Assembly: GCA_022566315.1 (NCBI GenBank) | Contig: JADFJC010000007.1 | Span: forward strand, 1 to 61,787 | Reading direction: 5' to 3' | DNA from: Planctomycetota bacterium | GTDB taxonomy: Bacteria > Planctomycetota > Phycisphaerae > Sedimentisphaerales > Anaerobacaceae | Length of the DNA: 61,787 nt | Made by a program: the position numbers and the translations under genes | The notes under the pieces: generated by a model | What the model saw: the letters and a program-made list of their open reading frames with translations, nothing else | What the model was told of the DNA's origin: nothing | The model's database searches: none | Part shown: one piece after another, positions 1 to 8,739 of the stretch | Layout of the letters: every line of letters starts with the position of its first letter | Numbering within the stretch: position 1 is the stretch's first letter

Positions 1-180
1 CTTACATAATTGCAAATTCAACTTATCCTCGGATTGTTCGTTGGGACGATCATAATCATCTCGCCAACTGGGTAATTGTTGGAGAATAAAAGTTATTATT
101 GTAAGCTGAAAAGTTCGAAACTTAATCCCTGATGTGATTTTTCCTGTATATTGCTTTTTGTTAATTTGTTTCCCACCCAT
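1..180 (-). CDS. Partial ORF running off the window edge, possible restriction-modification partner
   Basis: An open frame of 60 codons starts with ATG at 180 and stays open to base 1, so the gene continues outside the window. The start lies only 2 nt beyond the stop of the adjacent methylase on the same strand, which suggests co-transcription and perhaps translational coupling. The visible N-terminus is basic (it starts MGGKQINKKQYTG) and I recognise no domain in it. A restriction endonuclease or accessory subunit would fit the context, but that is inference from position only. Like the methylase, the segment is AT-rich. Confidence 0.5.
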   Translation of the reverse strand, partial: MGGKQINKKQYTGKITSGIKFRTFQLTIITFILQQLPSWRDDYDRPNEQSEDKLNLQLCK

Positions 181-182
181 AT

Positions 183-3080
183 TTAATAGCCCTGATGATA
201 TAACTCTGTAAGCGTGTCGTCAGCATCGCGAATCGCTGTTGAGCGAATCCAGTAACGTAATCTGTCAGGCTTAACAATCAATAAAACGTTTTTATCGTAA
301 AAACGAAAAACTCTTACTGTTCGCAAACGCTCATGCTTTTCATAATAAATTAACTTTTCAAGATTTGCCTCCGCATCACTGTCAAGCCACGTAAGTTCCG
401 GAGAATCGCCAAAATAAAACGGCTGACATATCAGGTTATTCCAAAAAAATGGAGTACTCGCTTTTAGATTGTCATAAATACTGCCAAGCATTTTAATAAA
501 CATTTGAGAATATTGACAAAGGACTTTTTTGTCAGCCGATTGCCGCAATAAGTCTGAATTTTGGCCTACCCTGATATAATTGGCCATATTATTAATTGCT
601 TCGTCACATAGTGTTTGTTCCCAGAAGGATAGAGATAAATCCTTTTTATCTTCGGGATAAGGCAATACATCAACATCTTGCTTGAGAATGGACGTAGACT
701 TGGCAATAAAAGCACGTGCGCCATATAATGTCACCATAAAACGAAGGAAATGATGATGACGCTGCAAATATTCATATAATTCGCACAATTTTGATGTATT
801 CGATTCTGATTTGGGCGCATGAATACCAATAATCTCATGCCGATAGGATAGAAAACCCTTGTTCCAAAATGCGATTGGCAAGCTATCCAATTCTTTGATC
901 AGAATAAGTGGCGAAGTAAACTGTTCTTTTCGCTTAGGAGATGCAAACAGTCGCTGTGTAACAATATCAATTTGATCCTCATCAATGCCTTGATCTGTGA
1001 AAGCTTTGGTTGGTAAAAAAGGCTTGCCCGTTAGAAATGGTGCCGGCTTCCTTGTTTCTTTTTTTCTATTTTTCTTTTTTTTCTCTCCTGCGATAAATCC
1101 TTCTCCGTAAACCCAACCTTGTTGTTTAGCGATATACTCTGAAAGAGTTCGTAGATTCTGAAATCTCATAGAGATATCAACAAGCCTTCCCCCGCCGAGA
1201 AGGTCGGCTCTCCAGATATACGGATTATTTTCAGCTTGCTTCTGTGTAATTCGATGGTGATCATAATGGTCGAGTTCAAAGCATATTTTTTCTTTTACAC
1301 TTACTGTTCGTCGAAATGTCCAATGGTTTATATTATGATTCAATGCAGGGCTACTATTGTAAGCAAATACTGCAACTGTTTTTGGGTCTGCGGCTTCATA
1401 TAGTTTTCGGATCGAAGCAAAATCAAAGATTGTTTCAACACAACATTTTCTAAAAAATTCAGTTCGAAATGAATTGACGTTCCGATTGTAAAGAATACCT
1501 GCGGGTTGAATCAGGCAAACTCGACCTGTTGCGGAGTTCAAAACAGACAAGGCTTGTTCAAGAAAAAGATAAGCAGCTTGGTTATCAGGACAATTTCCGC
1601 GGTTAGGCGTAAGCCTCTGCGCATTTTTGTCAACTCTTCTTGCTGCGTCGGAAAGCTCGGATTCAAATGGTGGATTTCCTGTTACAATATCAAATTTTTT
1701 GGTAAGGATGTTATCTGTGCCGTTTTGAGAACTTAGAAGTAACTTAAAAAAGTCTGTTTCAAATAAATTTGAATCACGCAAGTAGTCAAACTGAAGTTCG
1801 TTCCAGATAACATTTGGTCTGAGTGCATCACAAATAGCTAAGGACAAGCTGAAAGCTGTTAAATCAATCGCATTTTTGTCTAAATCAATACCATAGATAC
1901 TGTTGTTGAGAGTTTCTTTTAGTTTATCAACAGAAGGATTTTTCCAGTTATTTTTGCTTCTCCAGACATTAATTAATCTTTTGAAAGCCCCTACAAGAAA
2001 AACACCTGACCCACATGCAGAATCTAAAATGCGTTCCTTGCCAGTAATTTTATTATAAGGCATTGTATAATCCAACAGCAAGGCCACAAGAAATGGAGGA
2101 GTATAAACAGCCCCATGTCCACCTTTTATAAAATGTTGATAAATATGGCTTATGACCTCAACTGGAAGATGTTTAAATGAAAATTGTTCCCAAAGGTATC
2201 TCTGTTTATTCAGCGTTCTTGCTTCAACAAAATTGGCAAATGTTCTAAGAGTTCCTTCCGTGAGTTTTTGATTACCCAAACGCGAAAGATCGAATACTTC
2301 ACCATTGAATTTGCGCTCAAGATTCTTTAACAGTCGATAAACTTCTTCAGGGTCACCTTTTTTTAAAACATCGAAGAATTTTTTTGCTCCCTTTTGAAAT
2401 CCGCTAAACCAAGCTTTGGGAAAGACACCGCGATCCTCAAGATATTTGATAAGTATCATTAGTAGCAGTAATCTACGAAGGATGGGATTATTCTCACCAT
2501 CAATATTTTTATCAGCTTCAAGTATTGCCTGAATTAGCGACTTATGTGCAGCTTTGTCATAGTTTGCTAATTTTCTATTGTCAGGGTCATCCCAAAAAGT
2601 TCCATTGGCAAGTTTTAACGCTGAGAACTTTTTCATTTCATCGGAAATTTGACCAGCAGTTGTCAATAAATCTTTTTTAAATGTTTTTGCGGGGTTGTAT
2701 TTGCACTTTTGTTTGTTCTTATCCCAGAAGTCGGGTTCTCTCGCACAAGCCAATATATCTATCTGGCTTGCTCCGGCAATATAAAGTAGCGGGGTTGTCC
2801 CCTGAAGCCAGACTTGGCGATGAAGTTCAGATAAAGTTTTTTTATCAAGTTTCTCGTCAGAGTTATTAACTACGTAAGCTGCAACTTGCGATGAGCGTCC
2901 ATCTGAAAACCGACGGAAAAATACATAATCAATGTATTTAAAAGATTTGGCTTCAAATATTATAGCTTGTTCATCAACAGGAAGTTCTTTGGCAATGCTT
3001 CCTTTAACAGAAACTAAACCTGAGGTCAACTTGCCGTCAGCACGAATAAAGTCAACAGATTGAAGGAGGGTGTTAGTCAT
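183..3080 (-). CDS. Eco57I-like N6-adenine DNA methyltransferase / type IIG restriction-modification protein
   Basis: A protein of about 965 residues that should methylate adenine in a specific DNA site. Visible motifs are the SAM-binding motif I (DSACGSGVF, residues 353-361) preceded by the YTPPFLVALLLDY helix, and the catalytic NPPF motif IV (about 469-472). The 350-residue N-terminal part includes AIIFEAKS, which could be part of a nuclease core but is not a clear PD-(D/E)XK site. The C-terminal third would be the target-recognition region. I chose ATG at 3080 over an upstream TTG at 3104 because AGGA lies 9 nt before it. The gene is visibly more AT-rich than its neighbours, which points to horizontal acquisition. 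A stand-alone methylase working with the edge ORF is the alternative to a single-chain IIG enzyme. Confidence 0.85.
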   Translation of the reverse strand: MTNTLLQSVDFIRADGKLTSGLVSVKGSIAKELPVDEQAIIFEAKSFKYIDYVFFRRFSDGRSSQVAAYVVNNSDEKLDKKTLSELHRQVWLQGTTPLLYIAGASQIDILACAREPDFWDKNKQKCKYNPAKTFKKDLLTTAGQISDEMKKFSALKLANGTFWDDPDNRKLANYDKAAHKSLIQAILEADKNIDGENNPILRRLLLLMILIKYLEDRGVFPKAWFSGFQKGAKKFFDVLKKGDPEEVYRLLKNLERKFNGEVFDLSRLGNQKLTEGTLRTFANFVEARTLNKQRYLWEQFSFKHLPVEVISHIYQHFIKGGHGAVYTPPFLVALLLDYTMPYNKITGKERILDSACGSGVFLVGAFKRLINVWRSKNNWKNPSVDKLKETLNNSIYGIDLDKNAIDLTAFSLSLAICDALRPNVIWNELQFDYLRDSNLFETDFFKLLLSSQNGTDNILTKKFDIVTGNPPFESELSDAARRVDKNAQRLTPNRGNCPDNQAAYLFLEQALSVLNSATGRVCLIQPAGILYNRNVNSFRTEFFRKCCVETIFDFASIRKLYEAADPKTVAVFAYNSSPALNHNINHWTFRRTVSVKEKICFELDHYDHHRITQKQAENNPYIWRADLLGGGRLVDISMRFQNLRTLSEYIAKQQGWVYGEGFIAGEKKKKNRKKETRKPAPFLTGKPFLPTKAFTDQGIDEDQIDIVTQRLFASPKRKEQFTSPLILIKELDSLPIAFWNKGFLSYRHEIIGIHAPKSESNTSKLCELYEYLQRHHHFLRFMVTLYGARAFIAKSTSILKQDVDVLPYPEDKKDLSLSFWEQTLCDEAINNMANYIRVGQNSDLLRQSADKKVLCQYSQMFIKMLGSIYDNLKASTPFFWNNLICQPFYFGDSPELTWLDSDAEANLEKLIYYEKHERLRTVRVFRFYDKNVLLIVKPDRLRYWIRSTAIRDADDTLTELYHQGY

Positions 3081-3125
3081 TGCAACGAATCCTGCCACAA
3101 CCAAAGCTTTCTATCTTTTCTTTAC

Positions 3126-3151
3126 CCCGCACTAACCGGAGTAAGTGCGGG
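3126..3151. terminator. Hairpin between the methylase and the response regulator
   Basis: A perfect 8-bp stem (CCCGCACT pairing with AGTGCGGG) closes a 10-nt loop. It lies in the spacer 3081-3367, upstream of the methylase and downstream of the two-component genes. On the minus strand it could end the pnp/two-component transcript. No clear U-tract follows, so its terminator role is tentative. The rest of the spacer shows no gene. Confidence 0.35.
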
Positions 3152-3367
3152 ACTTCCATTCTTCACCCCCTGGAGTCTACGGAGGTCAGGTCACTCAAAT
3201 AAAACTCTCGATTATCGCTACGCACACCTTTTCTGTTACTTTGTACAGTTTTTGGACGTATTCGGCAAACTATTTTCAATTTACAATTTTCTATTTATGA
3301 TCCATTCGACTTTGCACGGGACAGGTTTACCATTGTTTTACTCTGCAATATCTGTGCCCTCTGTTGC

Positions 3368-4750
3368 TTACAAATTATATTCTTTGATTTTTCGATAGAG
3401 AGTTCTTTCGCCGATGCCTAAGATTTTTGCTGCTTTTTCGCGGTTGCCTTTTGTTTTGGCTAATGTATCTGTAATGGCCTGCTTTTCCAGTTCGTCCAGT
3501 GGCATACCTGCCAAGCCGGCTCCGATTCTATCGGGACTGCCGGGGGCCAATTGCCGTCTCTGTGCTATTTCAGGCGGGATGTCGGCTACATCGAGTTTGT
3601 CGTGGTCGCACATTACAACCATTGTCCTGATACAGTTTAGAAGCTGACGAATGTTGCCGGGCCAATCAAAGTTTGAAAGGATTGTCTGTGCGGCATCGGT
3701 TATACCTGTAACTTTTGAGCCGACCTCCGCGGCGGCTTCTTTGATAAAATACTCAACAAGCTCCGGTATATCTTCTGCTCTATCGCGCAGGGCCGGCAGA
3801 GAAATGCTTACGCCTTTGATTCTAAAGTATAAATCCTGTCTGAATTTTTTCTCTTCTATAAGCTCAGTCAGAATCTGGTTGGTTGCGCTAATGATTCGGA
3901 CGTCCACAACGGTCTGTTTGTTCGAGCCGACCGGTATAACGATGCCATCCTCGATGACTCGCAGCAGCTTGGCCTGGCAATTCATCGCCATATCACCGAT
4001 CTCATCTAAAAACAGTGTCCCTTTGTCGGTTATCTCAAACAAGCCCTTTCTGTCATTGGCTGCGCCGGTAAAGGCGCCTTTGATGTGGCCGAACAGTTCG
4101 CTCTCCAATAAAGTTTCTGTCAGGCCGGCACAGTTTACCGGCTTAAATGTCTTGTCCCAGCGCAGTGAATTGTAGTGAATCGCTCTTGCCAGCAGTTCCT
4201 TGCCCGTTCCGGATTGGCCTTCAATCAGGACGGCTATATTGGTCGGAGCCACGCGTCGCAGGACCTCGAATATACCTTCCATCGTGGGGTCGTTACTCTG
4301 TACACCCTCAAACTCGAACTGTCCTTTATCTGTTTTGGGCTTTTGTGTTCGTCGTTGAGTTGCAGCCGAGACTTTTCGGCTGGCCTGGGCCACAAGTGTA
4401 CGAAGCTGGTCAATATCAATAGGCTTGACAAGATATTCGTATGCCCCCCGCTTTATGGCTTTCTTGCAGGTCTCGATGGTTGCGTAGGCGGTTATTAAGA
4501 TAACTTCCGTTTTGTCGTTTTGCTTCCTGACTTCTTCGAGTATGTCCAGTCCGTCGATGTTACCACCTAATTTCAAATCGGTAACAACAACATCAACCTG
4601 CTGGCTGCGCACAATCTCCAGCGCGTCTTTGCCGGTGTAAACAGCAATTGTCTTTGCACGCTTTGTGCGTAGATTCTCAAGCGCTTCGGCAATTCCATCC
4701 GCGTGGTCACGCTCATCATCAACAACTAAAATTATCGTATCTTTACTCAT
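3368..4750 (-). CDS. NtrC-family sigma-54-dependent response regulator
   Basis: About 460 residues with three modules. The receiver domain is at 1-120 with phospho-acceptor Asp58 (VVVTDLKLGG) and a conserved Lys in YLVKPID. The AAA+ sigma-54 activation domain has Walker A GQSGTGKE, the sigma-54 contact loop GAFTGA and a DEIGDM Walker B. A Fis-type helix-turn-helix sits at the C-terminus (NREKAAKILGIGERTLYRK). The ATG at 4750 has GAGG 5 nt upstream and is preferred to the GTG at 4756. The histidine kinase gene ends 10 nt upstream, so this is a cognate pair. It should activate sigma-54 promoters once phosphorylated. I could not identify a sigma-54 promoter in the window, so the targets are unknown. 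Confidence 0.95.
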   Translation of the reverse strand: MSKDTIILVVDDERDHADGIAEALENLRTKRAKTIAVYTGKDALEIVRSQQVDVVVTDLKLGGNIDGLDILEEVRKQNDKTEVILITAYATIETCKKAIKRGAYEYLVKPIDIDQLRTLVAQASRKVSAATQRRTQKPKTDKGQFEFEGVQSNDPTMEGIFEVLRRVAPTNIAVLIEGQSGTGKELLARAIHYNSLRWDKTFKPVNCAGLTETLLESELFGHIKGAFTGAANDRKGLFEITDKGTLFLDEIGDMAMNCQAKLLRVIEDGIVIPVGSNKQTVVDVRIISATNQILTELIEEKKFRQDLYFRIKGVSISLPALRDRAEDIPELVEYFIKEAAAEVGSKVTGITDAAQTILSNFDWPGNIRQLLNCIRTMVVMCDHDKLDVADIPPEIAQRRQLAPGSPDRIGAGLAGMPLDELEKQAITDTLAKTKGNREKAAKILGIGERTLYRKIKEYNL

Positions 4751-4760
4751 CAACACCTCA

Positions 4761-5579
4761 TTAGGCCTGGATAGGTAATCTTATAGTAAATGATGTTCCT
4801 TTGCCCGGCTCACTGTCAACTTTTATTGTGCCGCTATGTGCCTCGATAATTTTTTTTGCTGTCGGCAGACCCAGTCCGCTTCCCCGCGGCCGAGACGAGT
4901 AATAAGCAACGAAGATGTGCGGCAATCTGTCCGGAGTAATGCCGCTGCCGGTATCGTTGATTTGAATGATTGCATCATTTTGCTGCCGGTCTGTTCTTAT
5001 CATCAGCTCTCCGCCCTCACTCATAGCCTGCTGGGCGTTAATAAACAGGTTCAATACCACCTGTTTTAACATATCCGTATCAACCCTGCAAATAAGCGGT
5101 TCATTATGCAAGGCGTGGCGAATAGTTATCGAGTGGCTGTGGGCTTGTGGCGAATAAAAATCGACCATATCACTGATAAGCTCATTGATGTCGGCAGTTG
5201 CCAACTGTAATTCGGTCCTGTCAATATAGCGCAGGAAACTGTCGAGTATCTGCTCAAGTCTGTCCGCTTCTTTTTGAATCACGGCTATTTTCCTCATCGC
5301 CCTTTTGAGTCTCCGATTATTTTTTTCTGTGCCCGTTTTGCTGAATTCAGCAGAAGCTGAATCCTCCAGCTCTTCGCTGACAAGTTTCAAATTAACCTTG
5401 ATGGTAGAGAGAGGATTTTTGATTTCATGGGCAAGCTCGCCGGTCAGCTTGCTTAATTCTTCAAGGAGATGCCCGTTTTTATTTCTCTGAGTTTTAGATA
5501 GTTTTTTGTGCAGAAATAACACAACAACCGGCACAACAGCCAATAAAGCAACACCAAAACCACATATAAACTGCTGCAC
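4761..5579 (-). CDS. Sensor histidine kinase, NtrB/AtoS type with a single membrane anchor
   Basis: 272 residues. One hydrophobic segment (about 6-23) is followed directly by a HisKA domain with the phospho-accepting His51 in GELAHEIKNPLS. The HATPase_c domain has an N box (NLFINAQQAM), a G1 box (DTGSGI) and a G2 box (GSGLGLPTAKKI). There is no extracytoplasmic or PAS sensor domain, so the input is probably cytoplasmic, membrane-associated or mediated by a partner protein. It is transcribed ahead of the NtrC-like regulator and behind pnp, with 120 nt separating it from pnp. Confidence 0.93.
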   Translation of the reverse strand: MQQFICGFGVALLAVVPVVVLFLHKKLSKTQRNKNGHLLEELSKLTGELAHEIKNPLSTIKVNLKLVSEELEDSASAEFSKTGTEKNNRRLKRAMRKIAVIQKEADRLEQILDSFLRYIDRTELQLATADINELISDMVDFYSPQAHSHSITIRHALHNEPLICRVDTDMLKQVVLNLFINAQQAMSEGGELMIRTDRQQNDAIIQINDTGSGITPDRLPHIFVAYYSSRPRGSGLGLPTAKKIIEAHSGTIKVDSEPGKGTSFTIRLPIQA

Positions 5580-5699
5580 TTATTTTCCCTCTGCTTTTAA
5601 GCCCGCTGATTGGTATGAAGTCTCGTTAGCAATACTGAGAACCCGAACGCAATCAAGAGCGCTTGCGGACTCATTTTCATCTTCCCCCAACCAATATTG

Positions 5700-7946
5700 T
5701 TATTTTTCCTGACCGGCTTGTGTTTTTTCTGCCTCTTGTGTTTTTTCTGCTTTTTCTGCTTCTTCTGCTTTTTCTGCTTCTTCTGTTTTCTCCGTTTTTT
5801 CTGTTTTCTCCGTTTTTTCCGTTTTGTTCATTTCAGCAAGAGCGGCTTTTCGAGAAAGTTTAAGTCTGCCCTGGTCGTCAATCAATATTAGCTTTACCGG
5901 TATCAAATCGCCCATTTTGCAAACTTCATCGACGTTCTTGACATAACCATCGCTTAGCTCGCTGATATGGCACAGGCCTTCAATGCCGGGTATAATTTCA
6001 ACAAATGCTCCAAAATCCTTTACAGAAACTACTTTTGACTTGTTGTAAATCCGTCCGACTTTGGGCGGCTGTGTAATCAACTCGATAATCTCTTTTGCCT
6101 TGAGGTGCCCGTCTCCGCCGAGACAGCTTATATAAATAGTACCGTCCTCTTCGATTTCAATGGTTGTGTCGGTTTGTTCCTGAATGCCCTTGATTACTTT
6201 TCCGCCCGGCCCGATTACCTTGCCAATAAACTCTGGGTCAATTTCAATGCTTATCAGCTTCGGCGCATAGACACTTAATTCAGGTCTGGGTTCGCTGATG
6301 GTCTGTACCATAGTCTTCAGAATCTCCAGCCGAGCCGTTTTTGCCCTTTCCAATGCCTCGACCATAATGTTATGCGCCAGACCCTCAGCTTTTATATCAA
6401 GCTGTATCGCCGTAATACCGTCAACGGTGCCGGCAACTTTGAGATCCATTTCGCCGAAATGGTCTTCCTCACCGGCAATATCGGTCAGCAGCTCGTATCG
6501 GTCGTTTTCGTCGCTAATCATACCAATTGATATGCCGGCGACGGGTTTTGTGATTGGAACGCCTGCGTCCATTAGAGCTAACGTTCCGCCGCAGACCGAA
6601 GCCATTGAACTGGAGCCGTTCGATTCGGTAATATCCGAGATTATCCTGATGGTATAAGCGAATTCATCGTTCGGCGGTCTTACCTGTACCAATGCCTTTT
6701 CTGCGAGTGCTCCATGCCCGATTTCTCTTCGGCCAGGGCCTCGCATTGGTCGGACCTCACCGACAGAAAACGGCGGAAAATTGTAATGCAGCGTAAAGTT
6801 TTGAGTGTACTCATCCAATAAGCCGTCTATAATTTGCGCGTCCCGTATAGTACCAAGCGTTACACTCACCAAGGATTGCGTTTCGCCTCGCGTAAATAGC
6901 GATGAGCCGTGAGTCCTGGGGAAAATACCTACTTCGCACTCAATTTGACGTACATCATTATAACCCCTGCCATCGGCCCTTTTGCCGCTTAACAGCAATT
7001 TCTTAATGACTTCGCCCTCTATCTTTTCAAGGATTCGTTTTACCATTGCCTTTTTGTATTTGGGAGCAGCCTCATTTTGCAACTGCGGATTGTCCTCATC
7101 AGGACAGTATTGGGTCATAACCTGCTCACGTAGTTCATCGATAGCGGTTTTACGCTCCTGCTTGGATGGTGTCTGCTTTAGCTCGTATAGTTTATCTGAT
7201 ATCTTCGAACGAATTTCTGAAACGAGCTGCTCATTGGTTTCCACAAGGGGGATTTCCTTTTCGACGCCGACCTTCTCGCGGAGCTCTTCGATCATTTCAC
7301 AAACCTGAGTAACTGTTTTTTGTGCCGTTGCTATAGCATCAGCGATAACCTTTTCCGACAGTTGCTTGGCGCCGACTTCAATCATATTCATCGTTTCTTT
7401 ACGGCCACCGAGCAGCAGGTTCAGGTCGCCCTCGGCAGTCTGCTTATGCGTTGGATTGACTACGAATTGGCCGTTTACCCTGCCCAATCTGCATGCTCCA
7501 GTAGGCCCTAAGAATGGAATCTTGCTTATCGTAAGTGCCGCACTGGCCCCTATCATTGCCAGAACATCGGGGTCATTTTCCTTGTCCGCACTTAAAACAT
7601 TCGCTGTGATCTGCACTTCCTGGAAGTAACCCTCTGGAAACAACGGTCGAATTGGCCTGTCAATCTGCCTTGCCGTCAGGGTTTCTTTAGTGCTCGGCCT
7701 TCCCTCGCGTTTAATAAAACCGCCCGGAAATTTGCCAGCGGCACTATGTTTCTCGCGATATTCAACACTCAATGGGAAGAAATCAATATCCTCGAATCTG
7801 GGCGGCGCCGTTACCGCGGCAACGAGCACGATAGTATCGCCGTATTGGACTACGACTGCCCCGTCTGCCTGTTTGGCAATTTTGCCGGTTTCGATGGATA
7901 AGGTTCTGTCCCCGATTTGTCTTTCTACTCTACATACATCAAACAT
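5700..7946 (-). CDS. pnp: Polyribonucleotide nucleotidyltransferase (PNPase)
   Basis: 748 residues, a phosphorolytic 3'-5' exoribonuclease of the RNA degradosome. The order is RNase PH core 1 (GKFPGGFIKREGRPSTKE), linker helices, RNase PH core 2 with FPPFSVGE and GRREIGHGALAEKAL, a KH domain (IGKVIGPGGKVIKGIQE) and an S1 domain (GRIYNKSKVVSVKDFGAFVEI). The last 45 or so residues are a low-complexity Lys-Thr-Glu and Glu-Ala-Glu-Lys tail, written in DNA as degenerate 9-bp repeats. The start at 7946 has GAGAGG upstream. It follows rpsO, the classic rpsO-pnp order. Confidence 0.98.
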   Translation of the reverse strand: MFDVCRVERQIGDRTLSIETGKIAKQADGAVVVQYGDTIVLVAAVTAPPRFEDIDFFPLSVEYREKHSAAGKFPGGFIKREGRPSTKETLTARQIDRPIRPLFPEGYFQEVQITANVLSADKENDPDVLAMIGASAALTISKIPFLGPTGACRLGRVNGQFVVNPTHKQTAEGDLNLLLGGRKETMNMIEVGAKQLSEKVIADAIATAQKTVTQVCEMIEELREKVGVEKEIPLVETNEQLVSEIRSKISDKLYELKQTPSKQERKTAIDELREQVMTQYCPDEDNPQLQNEAAPKYKKAMVKRILEKIEGEVIKKLLLSGKRADGRGYNDVRQIECEVGIFPRTHGSSLFTRGETQSLVSVTLGTIRDAQIIDGLLDEYTQNFTLHYNFPPFSVGEVRPMRGPGRREIGHGALAEKALVQVRPPNDEFAYTIRIISDITESNGSSSMASVCGGTLALMDAGVPITKPVAGISIGMISDENDRYELLTDIAGEEDHFGEMDLKVAGTVDGITAIQLDIKAEGLAHNIMVEALERAKTARLEILKTMVQTISEPRPELSVYAPKLISIEIDPEFIGKVIGPGGKVIKGIQEQTDTTIEIEEDGTIYISCLGGDGHLKAKEIIELITQPPKVGRIYNKSKVVSVKDFGAFVEIIPGIEGLCHISELSDGYVKNVDEVCKMGDLIPVKLILIDDQGRLKLSRKAALAEMNKTEKTEKTEKTEKTEEAEKAEEAEKAEKTQEAEKTQAGQEK

Positions 7947-8053
7947 ATACTACCTCTCATATTACCTCTTTACTTATTTACCTATTTATTTGGAATGTCC
8001 GGAAGCGGACCCCACACATAAACGAGCAAGATATTTGTGATTCTTATGCCCAT

Positions 8054-8320
8054 TTATTTTCGTAAGCCAAGCCGGGATATAATCTTCTGATAGCGTTTGA
8101 CATCTTTGCTGCTCACATATTTGAGTAACGCTGACCTGGTCCCGACCATTTTCAACAAACCACGTCTGGATGCGTGGTCTTTGCGATGAGTCTTGAGATG
8201 CTCGGTAAGCTCATTAATCCTGTTTGTCAACAATGCAATCTGCACTTCGGGCGAGCCTGTATCCCCTTCGTGAGTCTCAAAATCACCAATAATATTTTGT
8301 TTTTTCTGTTTTGTTAGCAT
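8054..8320 (-). CDS. rpsO: 30S ribosomal protein S15
   Basis: 88 residues matching the usual S15 length throughout, including [19 protein letters not shown], the [12 protein letters not shown] helix and the LKYV segment. It binds the central domain of 16S rRNA early in 30S assembly. It is the first gene of an rpsO-pnp unit, with pnp starting 107 nt downstream. A predicted promoter lies about 60 nt upstream (8379-8407). Confidence 0.98.
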   Translation of the reverse strand: MLTKQKKQNIIGDFETHEGDTGSPEVQIALLTNRINELTEHLKTHRKDHASRRGLLKMVGTRSALLKYVSSKDVKRYQKIISRLGLRK

Positions 8321-8378
8321 TCTTTGGATAAATCCTTTCTAACACACCTTTCAACATACTACAAAATACAAACCCAGC

Positions 8379-8407
8379 ATTCTAATCGGCTATTATAATA
8401 TTTGCAA
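8379..8407 (-). promoter_or_regulatory. Predicted sigma-70-type promoter of rpsO-pnp
   Basis: On the minus strand, TTGCAA (8402-8407) is separated by exactly 17 nt from TAGAAT (8379-8384). Transcription would begin near 8372 and give a leader of about 50 nt before rpsO. This is a consensus match only. Confidence 0.5.
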
Positions 8408-8485
8408 GCCTTTTTCCTGACAGTATGGTAAAAAGATTGGGTGTGTCCAGATTTTCCGGCAGGCGACTCGTGCTACGTAGCGAGT

Positions 8486-8550
8486 CTAAGGACTTGTAAA
8501 TAAATTATCTTCCATTTTTGTCTGGCTGCGGCTTCGGCTGGCAGCCTCAG
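8486..8550 (-). repeat. 65-bp dispersed repeat, copy 1 (inverted relative to copy 2 at 54848-54912)
   Basis: The reverse complement of this stretch matches 54848-54912 with two visible mismatches in 65 bases. It runs from CTGAGG to AGTCCTTAG. The repeat lies just downstream of the LamG protein gene in a spacer that otherwise holds only a strong hairpin. Read on the minus strand, one frame gives PAEAAARQKWKIIYLQVLR, which is also conserved in copy 2. That conservation could simply reflect the DNA identity. The nature of the element is unknown. Confidence 0.85.
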
Positions 8551-8600
8551 GAAAGCGCAGGGGCACAGGCAGGTACAAGTGGTGCAGAATCGCTATGTCA

Positions 8601-8632
8601 TTCCCGCCCCGCATTGTGGTGCGGGGCGGGAA
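8601..8632. repeat. GC-rich perfect palindrome, REP-like
   Basis: TTCCCGCCCCGCA (8601-8613) is perfectly complementary to TGCGGGGCGGGAA (8620-8632), with a 6-nt loop. It resembles dispersed REP/BIME-type units and could protect or end the LamG transcript. Related TTCCCG-containing palindromes occur near 37410 and 38080. Apart from this hairpin and the 65-bp repeat, the spacer 8321-8657 holds only the rpsO promoter region. Confidence 0.7.
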
Positions 8633-8657
8633 TCCAATCAGCCTTGTATCAACGTTG

Positions 8658-8739
8658 TTACGGCTGCGGCCAAAGCTGCTCATCAAGCTGTGAATCCGTT
8701 AGCTCGGCATAGACCACGCCGTATTCATTCATGTCAAAA
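8658..8739 (-). pseudogene. Frameshifted C-terminal tail of the LamG protein (EF-hand/dockerin-like remnant)
   Basis: After the stop of the LamG gene, a neighbouring frame continues without interruption as FDMNEYGVVYAELTDSQ and ends LDEQLWPQP, with a TAA at 8658-8660. Removing one base from the T4 run (AAAA on the plus strand, 8736-8739) joins ...TEPFDKPF to DMNEYGVV. Acidic tails of the form D-x-N-x-D-G-x-V...W are common at the ends of planctomycete secreted proteins. The join therefore looks like the original reading frame. It may be a real mutation or a sequencing error. Confidence 0.65.

Noticed and set aside
5660-5890. Leu/Phe-rich plus-strand open frames opposite the end of pnp
   Set aside because: They are the antisense reading of the repetitive KTE tail, with no start signals or conserved features.
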